A stretch of 64,000 nucleotides of DNA from Bacteroidota bacterium (GTDB lineage: Bacteria; Bacteroidota; Bacteroidia; B-17B0; Aurantibacillaceae): positions 1-64,000 of the forward strand of contig JAFDYB010000083.1 of the NCBI GenBank assembly GCA_018267655.1, given 5' to 3'. The notes below the pieces were generated by a model, which saw nothing but the letters and a program-made list of their open reading frames with translations, did not search any database and had not been told where the DNA came from. Every line of letters starts with the position of its first letter. Position 1 is the stretch's first letter. A program made the position numbers and the translations under genes. Below are positions 44,291 through 52,765 of this stretch, in pieces.

Positions 44291-44807
44291 GTATGTAATC
44301 TAAAATAGTGTGTAGTATTACTTGGTGATAACATTCAACAATACCGTAACTATTGCTATCTAAATAAAAATTAATTTTTCCTTTTTTGCAAAGTTTATTA
44401 TCGGGTTTAAAACCACTTAAAGTAATAACTTCACCGCTTTGTGCTTTAACATAATCAACCGCATTATTAATATTTGATGAGTTTCCTGAGCTACTAATTG
44501 CCACTAAAATATCTTCTTTTTTAAAATACACTTTCAGCCATTCAACCATTGCATTTTCATACCCATAGTCGTTCGCAAAGCAAGTAATTAAAGCGGGGTC
44601 GGTAAATGAAAACGACTCGTATTTTAATACCTTTGCCCAATCTTCCATCATGTGCGAACATATAGCGTTCGACCCTCCATTACCAATAAAAAAAATACGC
44701 TTGTGTTGCTTAATTAAATTGGCTGCATCTACAACTTGATTTTCTATTTCTTTAGAATTTACAAATTCTAAAATTTTTTGTTTATATATATTTATTGGCA
44801 TGTTCAA
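44277..44807 (-). CDS. SIS-domain sugar-phosphate isomerase (GmhA-like)
   Basis: SIS-domain protein of 176 aa. FFIGNGGSNAICSHMMEDW (phosphosugar binding), then DILVAISSSGNSSNINNAVDYV and CYHQVILHTILDYI match sedoheptulose-7-phosphate isomerase GmhA. GmhA proteins make D-glycero-D-manno-heptose-7-phosphate. The gene overlaps the kinase stop by 26 bases and the epimerase start by 14, so translation of the three is coupled. Confidence 0.85.
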   Translation of the reverse strand: MNMPINIYKQKILEFVNSKEIENQVVDAANLIKQHKRIFFIGNGGSNAICSHMMEDWAKVLKYESFSFTDPALITCFANDYGYENAMVEWLKVYFKKEDILVAISSSGNSSNINNAVDYVKAQSGEVITLSGFKPDNKLCKKGKINFYLDSNSYGIVECYHQVILHTILDYIHEGN

Positions 44808-45651
44808 TTAATAATTGTTTTGTTACTGATTTTTCGTTGCAGAGCCATGTTGTTGAAAGGCTTGCGGCTAATGATGGTATTAAAAGTTTATTCTCAAGAT
44901 TTTTTAGTTCTGCGGTTAAACAGGCAAAAGCAAAAAATGTATCACCTGCGCCTATGGTATCAATAATTTGAGTTTTAAATGAAGATTGAGTGTCAACTTT
45001 TTTTCCATTTGTGTATGTTGCTCCCGATTTTCCAGTTGTTACAAATAAATTTTCGCAATTTAATTCGTAATTAAAAATTTCTAAAATGTCTTTATCGGTA
45101 TGATTTTGTATTTTTCGATTTATTTGCAAGCTTGCTTCACGCAAGTCAATACAGGCGCTTTTTTTCTTTTTATCTTTCCATTTAGAAATGCGATTAAAGC
45201 CAAAATTATTTGAGTTGGTTTGACACATTAAATGGAAACCATTGTTAATGTTTAAGTTGTCGCAAAAACCGTGACCAAAGTCGGCAACAATTACAACATC
45301 ATAATTATTTGTGTCAATATTTATTTCTTTAAAATTTTTAGTATCAAATTTATTTATTTCAACATGTTTTTTCTTATCGCCCACATCAACATATCTGGTT
45401 TTTACAATTTCATTATTTGTATTGGTTATTACTTCAACTTGTTTAACAAAATCGTATAAATGATTTGCAATTGCCTGCGCTCCTCCTTGTTGAATTGTTT
45501 TTTCGTTTTCGAGTTTAAACACGGGGCAAAACGATTTCATTGATTGACCTTCGTAACTCACTTCAATAAACTCATCAATAATAGTTTCGCCAACTACTAA
45601 AACACTTAAATGTTTTACATTTTCTATAAAGTCTTTAATTTCTTTTTCCAT
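44782..45651 (-). CDS. PfkB-family sugar kinase (HldE kinase-domain-like)
   Basis: Ribokinase-like kinase of 289 aa. N-terminal VLVVGETIIDEFIEV, QQGGAQAIANHL (substrate loop), VVIVADFGHGF and the second signature IDTIGAGDTFFAF with the catalytic Asp at about residue 236 are present. The order of motifs follows the kinase half of HldE (heptose-7-phosphate 1-kinase); the fused nucleotidyltransferase half is absent and appears as a separate gene at 42883-43284. A phosphatase GmhB is not seen in the window. Confidence 0.82.
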   Translation of the reverse strand: MEKEIKDFIENVKHLSVLVVGETIIDEFIEVSYEGQSMKSFCPVFKLENEKTIQQGGAQAIANHLYDFVKQVEVITNTNNEIVKTRYVDVGDKKKHVEINKFDTKNFKEINIDTNNYDVVIVADFGHGFCDNLNINNGFHLMCQTNSNNFGFNRISKWKDKKKKSACIDLREASLQINRKIQNHTDKDILEIFNYELNCENLFVTTGKSGATYTNGKKVDTQSSFKTQIIDTIGAGDTFFAFACLTAELKNLENKLLIPSLAASLSTTWLCNEKSVTKQLLIEHANKYI

Positions 45652-45652
45652 T

Positions 45653-46639
45653 TTAATTTTTATTACTCACAAAACTTAATATTTCATTTTCATTAAACGC
45701 ATAATTAATTTTTTCGTTAGTAAGATTTTTTCTAAATCTTAAGGTATCAATCAATCCTTTAATTGGGGGTTTTCCATTAAAAATTAATAATACTTTTGTT
45801 TGAGTGTATGCACCAATATGAACAGCACCCGAATGTTGCGTAATAATTAAATTTGAGTTTGCGCAGCACTCAATCACTTTTTTATTATCGGTTGATAAAC
45901 ACACTTCTATATTTCCCTCTGAATTTAGCTCAGCCGACATGCTTGGGTGTCCGGTAATATATACTTTATCGAAATATGGGCTAACAATACGCGCAATATT
46001 TAAGTAATCCCATGGGCCACCATTATTATGCGTAAATAAATTTCCTTTTTTACGAGGAAAAATTACGCATGCATTTTCGATTTTAGTTTTGTAAACATTT
46101 TTTAAATTATAAGCATGTTGTCTTTCAGGTTTTAATTGCCAATTACGAAAAACAAACCAATACATATTTTTGTCGGAAATATCTAAAAAAGCTTTTCCAC
46201 TTTGTTTTGCTTTATTTATAAAAACATCAATTTCATTTTGTACGTCAGCAGGGGGAATAGTTTCATTTGAGCTAGAAGGAACCTCAGCAAAAAAATCTCT
46301 TAATTCATGATACGTTTCTAAAATTGATTTGCCGTTATTATCAACCAAAAAAGATTTATGCAAGGCCATGCCACAATAATGAATTTTAACCCCTCGTTGA
46401 TGCAAATGACTTAGAAAAGGAAGATTATGAAGTAAAAAATGTCCAAACTCTCCTTTAAAAGGCCCGTAATAACACTCTTTATCTTTTAGAGCTTTTTTGT
46501 AAAATGTATTTATATCCTTATATGCTTTTAAAACAATTTTTGCATAATGCAATTTGCCAAACAAATTAAGCGTACGTTGCCCATACATTACAGTAGTAGC
46601 ATCGTTTGGGATAATGTATGTTAGTTCGTTGTTTTGCAT
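45653..46639 (-). CDS. Putative glycosyltransferase with GT9-like C-terminus
   Basis: Protein of 328 aa. The C-terminal part has VYITGHPSMSAEL and LIITQHSGAVHIGAYTQTKVLLIF, which resembles the ADP-heptose binding site of family 9 heptosyltransferases. The N-terminal half (YYGPFKGEFGHFLLHNLPFLSHLH) is not familiar. Context with the heptose-activation module supports a heptosyltransferase role, but the family call is weak. It overlaps the preceding glycosyltransferase by 19 bases and ends one base before the kinase gene. Confidence 0.55.
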   Translation of the reverse strand: MQNNELTYIIPNDATTVMYGQRTLNLFGKLHYAKIVLKAYKDINTFYKKALKDKECYYGPFKGEFGHFLLHNLPFLSHLHQRGVKIHYCGMALHKSFLVDNNGKSILETYHELRDFFAEVPSSSNETIPPADVQNEIDVFINKAKQSGKAFLDISDKNMYWFVFRNWQLKPERQHAYNLKNVYKTKIENACVIFPRKKGNLFTHNNGGPWDYLNIARIVSPYFDKVYITGHPSMSAELNSEGNIEVCLSTDNKKVIECCANSNLIITQHSGAVHIGAYTQTKVLLIFNGKPPIKGLIDTLRFRKNLTNEKINYAFNENEILSFVSNKN

Positions 46640-47871
46640 AAATTATTTAGCTCACTTAAAAATAATTTAGTTTGATATTCGAATGTAAAACTCGTAGTAT
46701 TAAAATTTTTATCTGGTATCTTATTTGTCTTAATGTTCTCAATAATTTGTTGAATATTAAAATCAAACTGATTTTCAGTAATATGAAATCCTAATTTATT
46801 TTCAATTAAAAATTTAGAAACATCTCCCTTCCCCCCAAAATATAAGATGGGTTTTTGCATTGCAATCAATTCGTAAAATTTTGAAGACATTGCATTAACC
46901 CTATCACTAGGGAGAATTAGAATTACAAAATCTGAATCAAGCACTTTCTGAAAATAACTTTCGCTATCTATAAAATCATGTCTTTTTATACTGTGATGAG
47001 TCAACTCTGTTTCGTATCCTTTTAATGAAACAAAGAAATCTGCTTCCACTTTAATTTCATCATTTAATCTATCTATAAATCGGCGAATCAATTTCAAGTT
47101 CTCTGAAATATCATGATAAAACGCTCCACCATAAATTATTTTAATAGCATTATTTTTTGTATGTTCTTTTTTAGAAACTATATTTTTAAAATCATCTTTA
47201 TCAAAACAATGGGGTAATAAATACGTGTTTTTTTTCATTGTTTCGGTGTAATAAGTTTTCATTTCGTTATTTGGGCACAATACTAAATCAACCGATTTTA
47301 GAACTTCAGTTTGATTTTTTTTTTCATAATCTATTTGATTTTGGGTTAAGCCTACAAACCCATCTTCCCAGTAATCACGATAATCTAATATTATTTTAAC
47401 TTCTTTAAATTCATTTTTAATTTTCGGTAAAATTTCTGAATATTTAAACGGTCCAACACTTAAAATCAGGTAATCAATTTTTTTACTTGATAATATTTTT
47501 TTTATTGCAGTATGAAAAAAAATCTCTGTTCCTATTGACAAATCATTATAATTTCCTTGAAGCGATTTTTTTTTTACTTCCCAAAACCAGTATGACAATT
47601 TCCAAATTATTTTTTGAAAAATATTTTTGGGTAGTTTTTTAAGATGGTATGCAATTTTCTTTTCTGGAAGATTTAGCTTTGTAACTTTACTCTTATAACT
47701 TTCAACATCTTTATCCCAAGGCGAATTTCCGGCAAATAACCCACAAACTACGTTTACATCTACATTAAAATAACAAAGCCATTTAGCGTGTTTTGCCCAT
47801 CTCCTCCCTCCTACTTTGTTATATGGAGGAAAATAAAATGAAGCAATTAGTATTTTAGAATTTAGGGACAC
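46621..47871 (-). CDS. Glycosyltransferase, GT4-like (GGRR subgroup)
   Basis: GT-B glycosyltransferase of 416 aa, paralogous to 39616-40839: ILIASFYFPPYNKVGGRRWAKHAKWL at the N-terminus, LDYRDYWEDGFVGL in the middle, KIIYGGAFYHDISEN and FYELIAMQKPILYFGGKG in the C-terminal nucleotide-sugar domain. The two copies keep the GGRR and YRD/MRD motifs but are otherwise divergent, so they likely use different donors or acceptors. Confidence 0.8.
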   Translation of the reverse strand: MSLNSKILIASFYFPPYNKVGGRRWAKHAKWLCYFNVDVNVVCGLFAGNSPWDKDVESYKSKVTKLNLPEKKIAYHLKKLPKNIFQKIIWKLSYWFWEVKKKSLQGNYNDLSIGTEIFFHTAIKKILSSKKIDYLILSVGPFKYSEILPKIKNEFKEVKIILDYRDYWEDGFVGLTQNQIDYEKKNQTEVLKSVDLVLCPNNEMKTYYTETMKKNTYLLPHCFDKDDFKNIVSKKEHTKNNAIKIIYGGAFYHDISENLKLIRRFIDRLNDEIKVEADFFVSLKGYETELTHHSIKRHDFIDSESYFQKVLDSDFVILILPSDRVNAMSSKFYELIAMQKPILYFGGKGDVSKFLIENKLGFHITENQFDFNIQQIIENIKTNKIPDKNFNTTSFTFEYQTKLFLSELNNLCKTTN

Positions 47872-47878
47872 AAATTTT

Positions 47879-48019
47879 TTATATTTTTTTTGCCATTACA
47901 AAAAAGTTATCACTAAACACCTCCGCTTGTATAATTTCAAAACCTGCCTCTTTCAAAGCTATTTCAATTATCTTTGTATCTTCGATTTTCAACACTTTAT
48001 AAAAACACCTACCCTTCAT
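47879..48019 (-). pseudogene. Remnant C-terminus of a SAM-dependent methyltransferase
   Basis: A 46-codon ORF starting ATG at 48019 reads KGRCFYKVLKIEDTKIIEIA and continues to EAGFEIIQAEVFSDNFFVMAKKI. The EAGFEII-x-AEVFSDNFFVMAKK pattern is the last helix and strand of class I methyltransferases of this type. A stop codon precedes the ATG directly, and no SAM-binding motif is present upstream. It fills the gap between a glycosyltransferase and asnB copy 2, in the same orientation. It is best read as the tail of a deleted methyltransferase gene. Confidence 0.65.
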
Positions 48020-48045
48020 TTACAATTAATAAATAGTGAAATTTA

Positions 48046-49794
48046 TTAAATATAGTTTCCTCCCATTAATAAACGCCAATCCATATTATTAGATGTCGAA
48101 TTCAGACTAATCTCATTTACATTAATTTCTAACGCTTTCACTACGCGATCAATTTCTGTTTTATATTTTTCATTTTTCAACCAATCATTTTGAGGTGGTT
48201 CATAGCCAATCTTATCAACTCTCCAACAAATTGAATTTGGTAAAATATTATCCATTGCTTTACGAAGAATAAACTTTGTCCAACCATTATTCAACTTGTA
48301 TTCATCGGGTAAGGAAAAAATAAACTCTACTAATTTATGACTTAAAAACGGCAAGCGAACTTCTCTCGAGTGCGCCATAGAATTTCTATCTGCATAACGA
48401 AGTAGTTCTTTTAATCCACAATGAGTAGTATGTTGCGTAAGTGCATTTTTTAAATTATTTTTATACGGCAACGGTTGGTTTAATAATTTTCTTCGATATC
48501 GCCCTAACTTCATTCTTAATGTTTCTGTAATAGGGGTATAGTTATTTGATTCCTGATGAAACGCTTGATATGCTTTAAACTCTGTTTTAAATAACCGCTG
48601 ATTGTATAAAAATAATTCGTCTAAATAAAGTTTATAATATGGGGAATAACCTCCTAGTTGTTCATCGGCACCCTGTCCATCTAATAAAACAGTTACATTA
48701 TTTTGTTTCGCAATTTCCATTACAGCATATTGAGCAACAATACTTGCAGAGCCATAAGGTTCGTCTTGGTGATATGTAACTTTGTTAAATGCCTTTTCAA
48801 AATAATCTTTATCGGGCCAAGTGTAATGTACTAATACGTTTTTACAAGCTTTAACTACTTCTTCAATGTGCTTACCTTCGTCTTTTGCAAATCCTTTAAA
48901 TCGCGCAGAAAAAGTATTTTGTTTTATTTCATTTCCTTTTAGTGCGTCAATTAGCATCACAATGCTCGAAGAGTCTAATCCTCCAGAAAGGCTAGAACCA
49001 ACCGGTACATCTGACCTTAAACGCAAACGAATAGAGTTTTTAAATAGGTCTAAGAAATTTTCAGCAGCGCACTCAATAGTCCCTAAAAAAACAGGAGTAC
49101 TAGTGTTAATACTCCAATATTTATTTATGCTTATTGTATTTCCAGAAGTAATTCTTAAATAATGCGCAGCATCTAATCGCAAAATATTTTTATAAAAAGT
49201 TTTAGTAATATTATTCTCTTCATCGATAATACCATTTTGAATATAATTCAATAATTTTTCTGAATTAATATTTTTTTCGATTCCAGCTTGCCAAAATTGT
49301 TTTATCTCAGAGGCAAAAACAAATTTATTATTATCGTAATAATAATGAAAAGGCTTCTCTCCAAATCTATCACGTGCACAAAAAAGTACCTGCTCCACTT
49401 CATCCCAAATAGCAAAGGCGAACATGCCATCAATGTCTTGTAAACACTCTTCTTTTTTAAAATGATAAAGTGCCAATAAAACTTCGGTATCCGAATCAGA
49501 GTTAAATGTAAATCCCTTTTTCTTTAAACCTTCTTTTAGCTCGATGTAGTTATAAATTTCTCCATTAAACGTAATTGAATATCGACAATTTGCATAGTGC
49601 ATGGGTTGTTTAGCATTTTCACTTAAATCGATTATTGAAAGTCTTCGATGCCCAAGACCAATGTTTAATTTCTGGTTTATCCACTGCCCTTCGCCATCAG
49701 GTCCTCGATGAATGATAATATCGGTCATTGATTTAAGTTCCTGAACTGTTACGGGTTCATTATTAAATTTTAATATCCCAGCAATTCCGCACAT
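48046..49794 (-). CDS. asnB: Asparagine synthase-type glutamine amidotransferase (copy 2)
   Basis: Class II amidotransferase of 582 aa, starting MCGIAG with Cys2 as nucleophile. IHRGPDGEGQ, GHRRLSIIDL and FNGEIYNY mark the glutaminase domain; SLSGGLDSSS near residue 268 is the ATP-binding loop of the synthetase domain. Shorter than copies 1 and 3. It starts in a TAATG overlap with the upstream glycosyltransferase, which implies coupling and a role in modifying the sugar that enzyme adds. Confidence 0.88.
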   Translation of the reverse strand: MCGIAGILKFNNEPVTVQELKSMTDIIIHRGPDGEGQWINQKLNIGLGHRRLSIIDLSENAKQPMHYANCRYSITFNGEIYNYIELKEGLKKKGFTFNSDSDTEVLLALYHFKKEECLQDIDGMFAFAIWDEVEQVLFCARDRFGEKPFHYYYDNNKFVFASEIKQFWQAGIEKNINSEKLLNYIQNGIIDEENNITKTFYKNILRLDAAHYLRITSGNTISINKYWSINTSTPVFLGTIECAAENFLDLFKNSIRLRLRSDVPVGSSLSGGLDSSSIVMLIDALKGNEIKQNTFSARFKGFAKDEGKHIEEVVKACKNVLVHYTWPDKDYFEKAFNKVTYHQDEPYGSASIVAQYAVMEIAKQNNVTVLLDGQGADEQLGGYSPYYKLYLDELFLYNQRLFKTEFKAYQAFHQESNNYTPITETLRMKLGRYRRKLLNQPLPYKNNLKNALTQHTTHCGLKELLRYADRNSMAHSREVRLPFLSHKLVEFIFSLPDEYKLNNGWTKFILRKAMDNILPNSICWRVDKIGYEPPQNDWLKNEKYKTEIDRVVKALEINVNEISLNSTSNNMDWRLLMGGNYI

Positions 49795-51023
49795 TAAAAA
49801 ATCAACCCTTCTCTTTCGCCTTTTTTAATTGTTTTTTTATACCATTCCATGTTACTTACAAAATGTGACCAATTATTATATAGATCAATAAACTCTTTTT
49901 CTGGTTTAAAATAATTTCTAAAAAAATCAGGATAATACTCAGGAGTAGATTTAGTATTATTTTCGAATTCGTTTATAATTAAATCACAAAAATACTTGGG
50001 CAATAAATATTTTTCAACATATCCTTTTCCTTTGTCTGCTAATGCTACTCTTTTATCGTAATCAAAAATTAATTCTTTTAAAACATTATAAAAAGTTTCA
50101 GCATTTGCATCAATTATTGGACAATCAGAAGGATTTTTTTGAGGATATTTATCGTAAGCCATTAACGAAATCACAACTTTTCCCATTGCCAAAGCTTCTG
50201 TAGAAACTTTTCCAGTCCCTGGAATAAACAGTTGATCAACAATAATGTCAGCATTTTGATACACCTTTATTGCCTCATTATGTGGCATATTTTCGACTAA
50301 AATTACAGTAAATTCAACGCCTTCCGTTTTTAACTGTTCAAATGCTTCGAGTACATATTTAGTTCCTTTAATTGTTTTTGCTGTTGGTGCATGCACAATA
50401 ATTGGATTTTTTCTTTGTTTTGAATTATGAGCATAGTTTTCTGGATTCGCCATCATATTCCATCTTAAGTATGGTCGAAGGTGGAGTTGTCCTTGATCTA
50501 TTCTACTAAAAATCATATCTGCATACTTTTCTGCGTATCTAATACGAGTTAAATTTCGTTCAAGGTGTTGTTTAGAATAAAACTTATCTTCGTCACGAGG
50601 TAACTCATTTAACCCAAACATTCTATATTCCTGAGATGCAGCAGGCCTCCATCTAGCATCATCTCCAACAAATACAAAAACAATTTTTTTATTGTGCGCT
50701 TTTAAAATTTCAATATCTGAAAAATCATAGTTAAAACTTGTCCAGATAATAATAAAAACGTCAAATTTTTTTAATGCAAATTCTATTAATTTTCTTCTCA
50801 CTCTCTTTTCCCACCAACTTCTTAATTTTATACTTATAAATTTTGGTGGAAAATATGGAATTTTTTCAAATTCTTTTTGTAAAACGAAGTTCGAAGTATT
50901 TAATTGAACAGCGGGCGGAAAATTACTTGTAGCTACAAAACACTCATGTCCATTTTCATTAAAATACTTCTGAATATCTGATACGGTTGAAGATATATTT
51001 TCAAATCCTATAAAAACCTTCAT
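49794..51023 (-). CDS. Glycosyltransferase, GT4-like
   Basis: GT-B glycosyltransferase of 409 aa. The N-terminal domain has FIGFENISSTVSDIQKYFNENGHE and the middle has VFVFVGDDARWRP. In the C-terminal domain IVHAPTAKTIKGTKYVLEAF, YQNADIIVDQLFIPGTGKVSTEALAMGKVVISL contains the EX7E-like donor site. It resembles the protein at 52766-54109 in this region (HAPT/HSPN...KGT/SxYV). Sugar unknown. Confidence 0.8.
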   Translation of the reverse strand: MKVFIGFENISSTVSDIQKYFNENGHECFVATSNFPPAVQLNTSNFVLQKEFEKIPYFPPKFISIKLRSWWEKRVRRKLIEFALKKFDVFIIIWTSFNYDFSDIEILKAHNKKIVFVFVGDDARWRPAASQEYRMFGLNELPRDEDKFYSKQHLERNLTRIRYAEKYADMIFSRIDQGQLHLRPYLRWNMMANPENYAHNSKQRKNPIIVHAPTAKTIKGTKYVLEAFEQLKTEGVEFTVILVENMPHNEAIKVYQNADIIVDQLFIPGTGKVSTEALAMGKVVISLMAYDKYPQKNPSDCPIIDANAETFYNVLKELIFDYDKRVALADKGKGYVEKYLLPKYFCDLIINEFENNTKSTPEYYPDFFRNYFKPEKEFIDLYNNWSHFVSNMEWYKKTIKKGEREGLIF

Positions 51024-51029
51024 GTTATT

Positions 51030-51908
51030 TTATTTTTTCACACCATGCATCGTTATACCGTAAAAGTCTTCGTATGAGCGAGTAACTTCCAAATTGTTTG
51101 TTTTAAACCAACCTTTAATTTCATCTATTGAATGTCGTGTGCAATTTTGCGGATGATACCAGTCATAATTAATGGCTGAATTTTGATTAAAATCCAATTC
51201 ACCATTCCAAAAGCACTTCATAAAAAAATGATATATAAACCTCTGAGGAGTATAATTACCCGCAGAAATGCCCAGTAATTCAATTTCAGGACAATAAAAC
51301 TCTTCTTTTTGCTTTGATATATTTTTAGAAAATTCTGTTATTTGATTGCAATGCTCCATAGCTTCTTCGTAAGACATTCCTGCAATTTTATTGCGAATAA
51401 AATCATCTGTATATTCTCGAATAGGCGCTTTCTTTTTATAAACATAAATGGCTATTGTACCATTATCTGCTAAGTTATTCTTTGCCAAATTTGAAAAAGA
51501 TAAAAAAGGATTGTTTGTGTGATGCAAAACTTCCTGACAATATATAAAATCAAATTTTCCAATATCAGAATTATTGTCCATTAGGTCTTTAGTATGAAAA
51601 AAAACATTAGGCATTCCAGTAAGATTTTCTTTTGCAACATCTGCAGCTGTAAGATCAATACCGGTAATAAAGGTGCCTTTAGATGCATTCATTGCTAATA
51701 ATGCCGTAACTCGTCCATTCCCGCAGCCAGCATCTAAAATGTTTTTTTTATTATTCAAAAAGCTTTGTAGCCCCAATAATGAATTCCAGCCATTACGAGT
51801 TAAAATCCATTTTTGAATGTCAGATCCCTCTTTTAATGTATTTTGAAAAGCCAAATTCTTATTATTATGCCATTTATCGTAAAAACTTTTTGCTGTATTA
51901 TTATCCAT
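51030..51908 (-). CDS. Class I SAM-dependent methyltransferase
   Basis: Methyltransferase of 292 aa. Motif I is ILDAGCGNGRVTALLA (about residues 55-70), the acidic motif II loop is TGIDLTAADVA, and YCQEVLHHTNNPFLSF is the motif IV region. The C-terminal part contains a Cys- and Trp-rich segment with WYHPQNCTRHSIDEI. Such enzymes methylate sugars or act with radical enzymes in O-antigen loci. It sits between an epimerase and a glycosyltransferase with gaps of 6-7 bases. Confidence 0.85.
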   Translation of the reverse strand: MDNNTAKSFYDKWHNNKNLAFQNTLKEGSDIQKWILTRNGWNSLLGLQSFLNNKKNILDAGCGNGRVTALLAMNASKGTFITGIDLTAADVAKENLTGMPNVFFHTKDLMDNNSDIGKFDFIYCQEVLHHTNNPFLSFSNLAKNNLADNGTIAIYVYKKKAPIREYTDDFIRNKIAGMSYEEAMEHCNQITEFSKNISKQKEEFYCPEIELLGISAGNYTPQRFIYHFFMKCFWNGELDFNQNSAINYDWYHPQNCTRHSIDEIKGWFKTNNLEVTRSYEDFYGITMHGVKK

Positions 51909-51915
51909 AAGAGAT

Positions 51916-52764
51916 TTAAATCATTTTTTTTAACGCTTCTTCAAAAGAGATTTGCGGTGTATATAGTTCCTTCATTTTTGAAATATCACCGATAAGGTTT
52001 TTCGCCTCCGTATCTTGATATTCAAAAATTGGTGTTTTGTTTAGAAACCTTCCAATATGTTCACTAATTTGTTTAATAGAAAGTATTTCATTTCCACCAA
52101 TATTAACATTAAACGATCCTTTCTTTTCTATTATTTTCATAATAGCGTTTGTAGCATCTTCAACATAAATAGGATTTATCTTTATCCCGCCTTTACCTTG
52201 TAAAACAATAGTTCTTTCAGACCTTACCGATTCAATCAAACGCGGCAATAACATATTCTTTCTTTGCTTTTCACCAAATACAAAGAAGAAACGTAAAACA
52301 TTAACATCGAAAAATGAACAGTAATTTTGCACGAGTAATTCAGAACAAAATTTAGTAGTTAAATAAAATCCTAATTCTTTATTTGGTTGCAGAGGAGATT
52401 CTTCATTAAACCCTTTGTCGCTATTGCCATATACTCCGCCAGATGATGCGTAAATAAACTTTTTAACTCCCGATTTTCGAGCATACTCAAGTAATTTTAA
52501 AGTGCTAAGTGTATTTACATTAAACACCTCTTTTGCACTGTTCGGAAAATCTCGAAATAACTCTGATTGAGCAAGATGAATGATAATATCTACTTTTTCA
52601 GGAAGTGAATTTTCGTTCCAGTTAGTATTCAAATCAATTTCACAACTATTTGGTAACCCTTTACGACCTAATCCAAATACAGTAAGCTGTTCTTTCTTTT
52701 CTAACTTTAAAATTAGTGAATTACCTATTAAACCATTTGAACCTGTAATTAAAATATTTGTCAC
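51916..52764 (-). CDS. NAD-dependent sugar epimerase/reductase
   Basis: Extended SDR of 282 aa. ILITGSNGLIGNSLIL is the NAD site, YASSGGVYGNSDKGF holds the active Ser, YLTTKFCSE is the YxxxK pair and VNIGGNEILSI follows. The substrate is probably a nucleotide-sugar. The start is one base after the stop of the upstream glycosyltransferase. Confidence 0.83.
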   Translation of the reverse strand: MTNILITGSNGLIGNSLILKLEKKEQLTVFGLGRKGLPNSCEIDLNTNWNENSLPEKVDIIIHLAQSELFRDFPNSAKEVFNVNTLSTLKLLEYARKSGVKKFIYASSGGVYGNSDKGFNEESPLQPNKELGFYLTTKFCSELLVQNYCSFFDVNVLRFFFVFGEKQRKNMLLPRLIESVRSERTIVLQGKGGIKINPIYVEDATNAIMKIIEKKGSFNVNIGGNEILSIKQISEHIGRFLNKTPIFEYQDTEAKNLIGDISKMKELYTPQISFEEALKKMI

Positions 52765-52765
52765 G

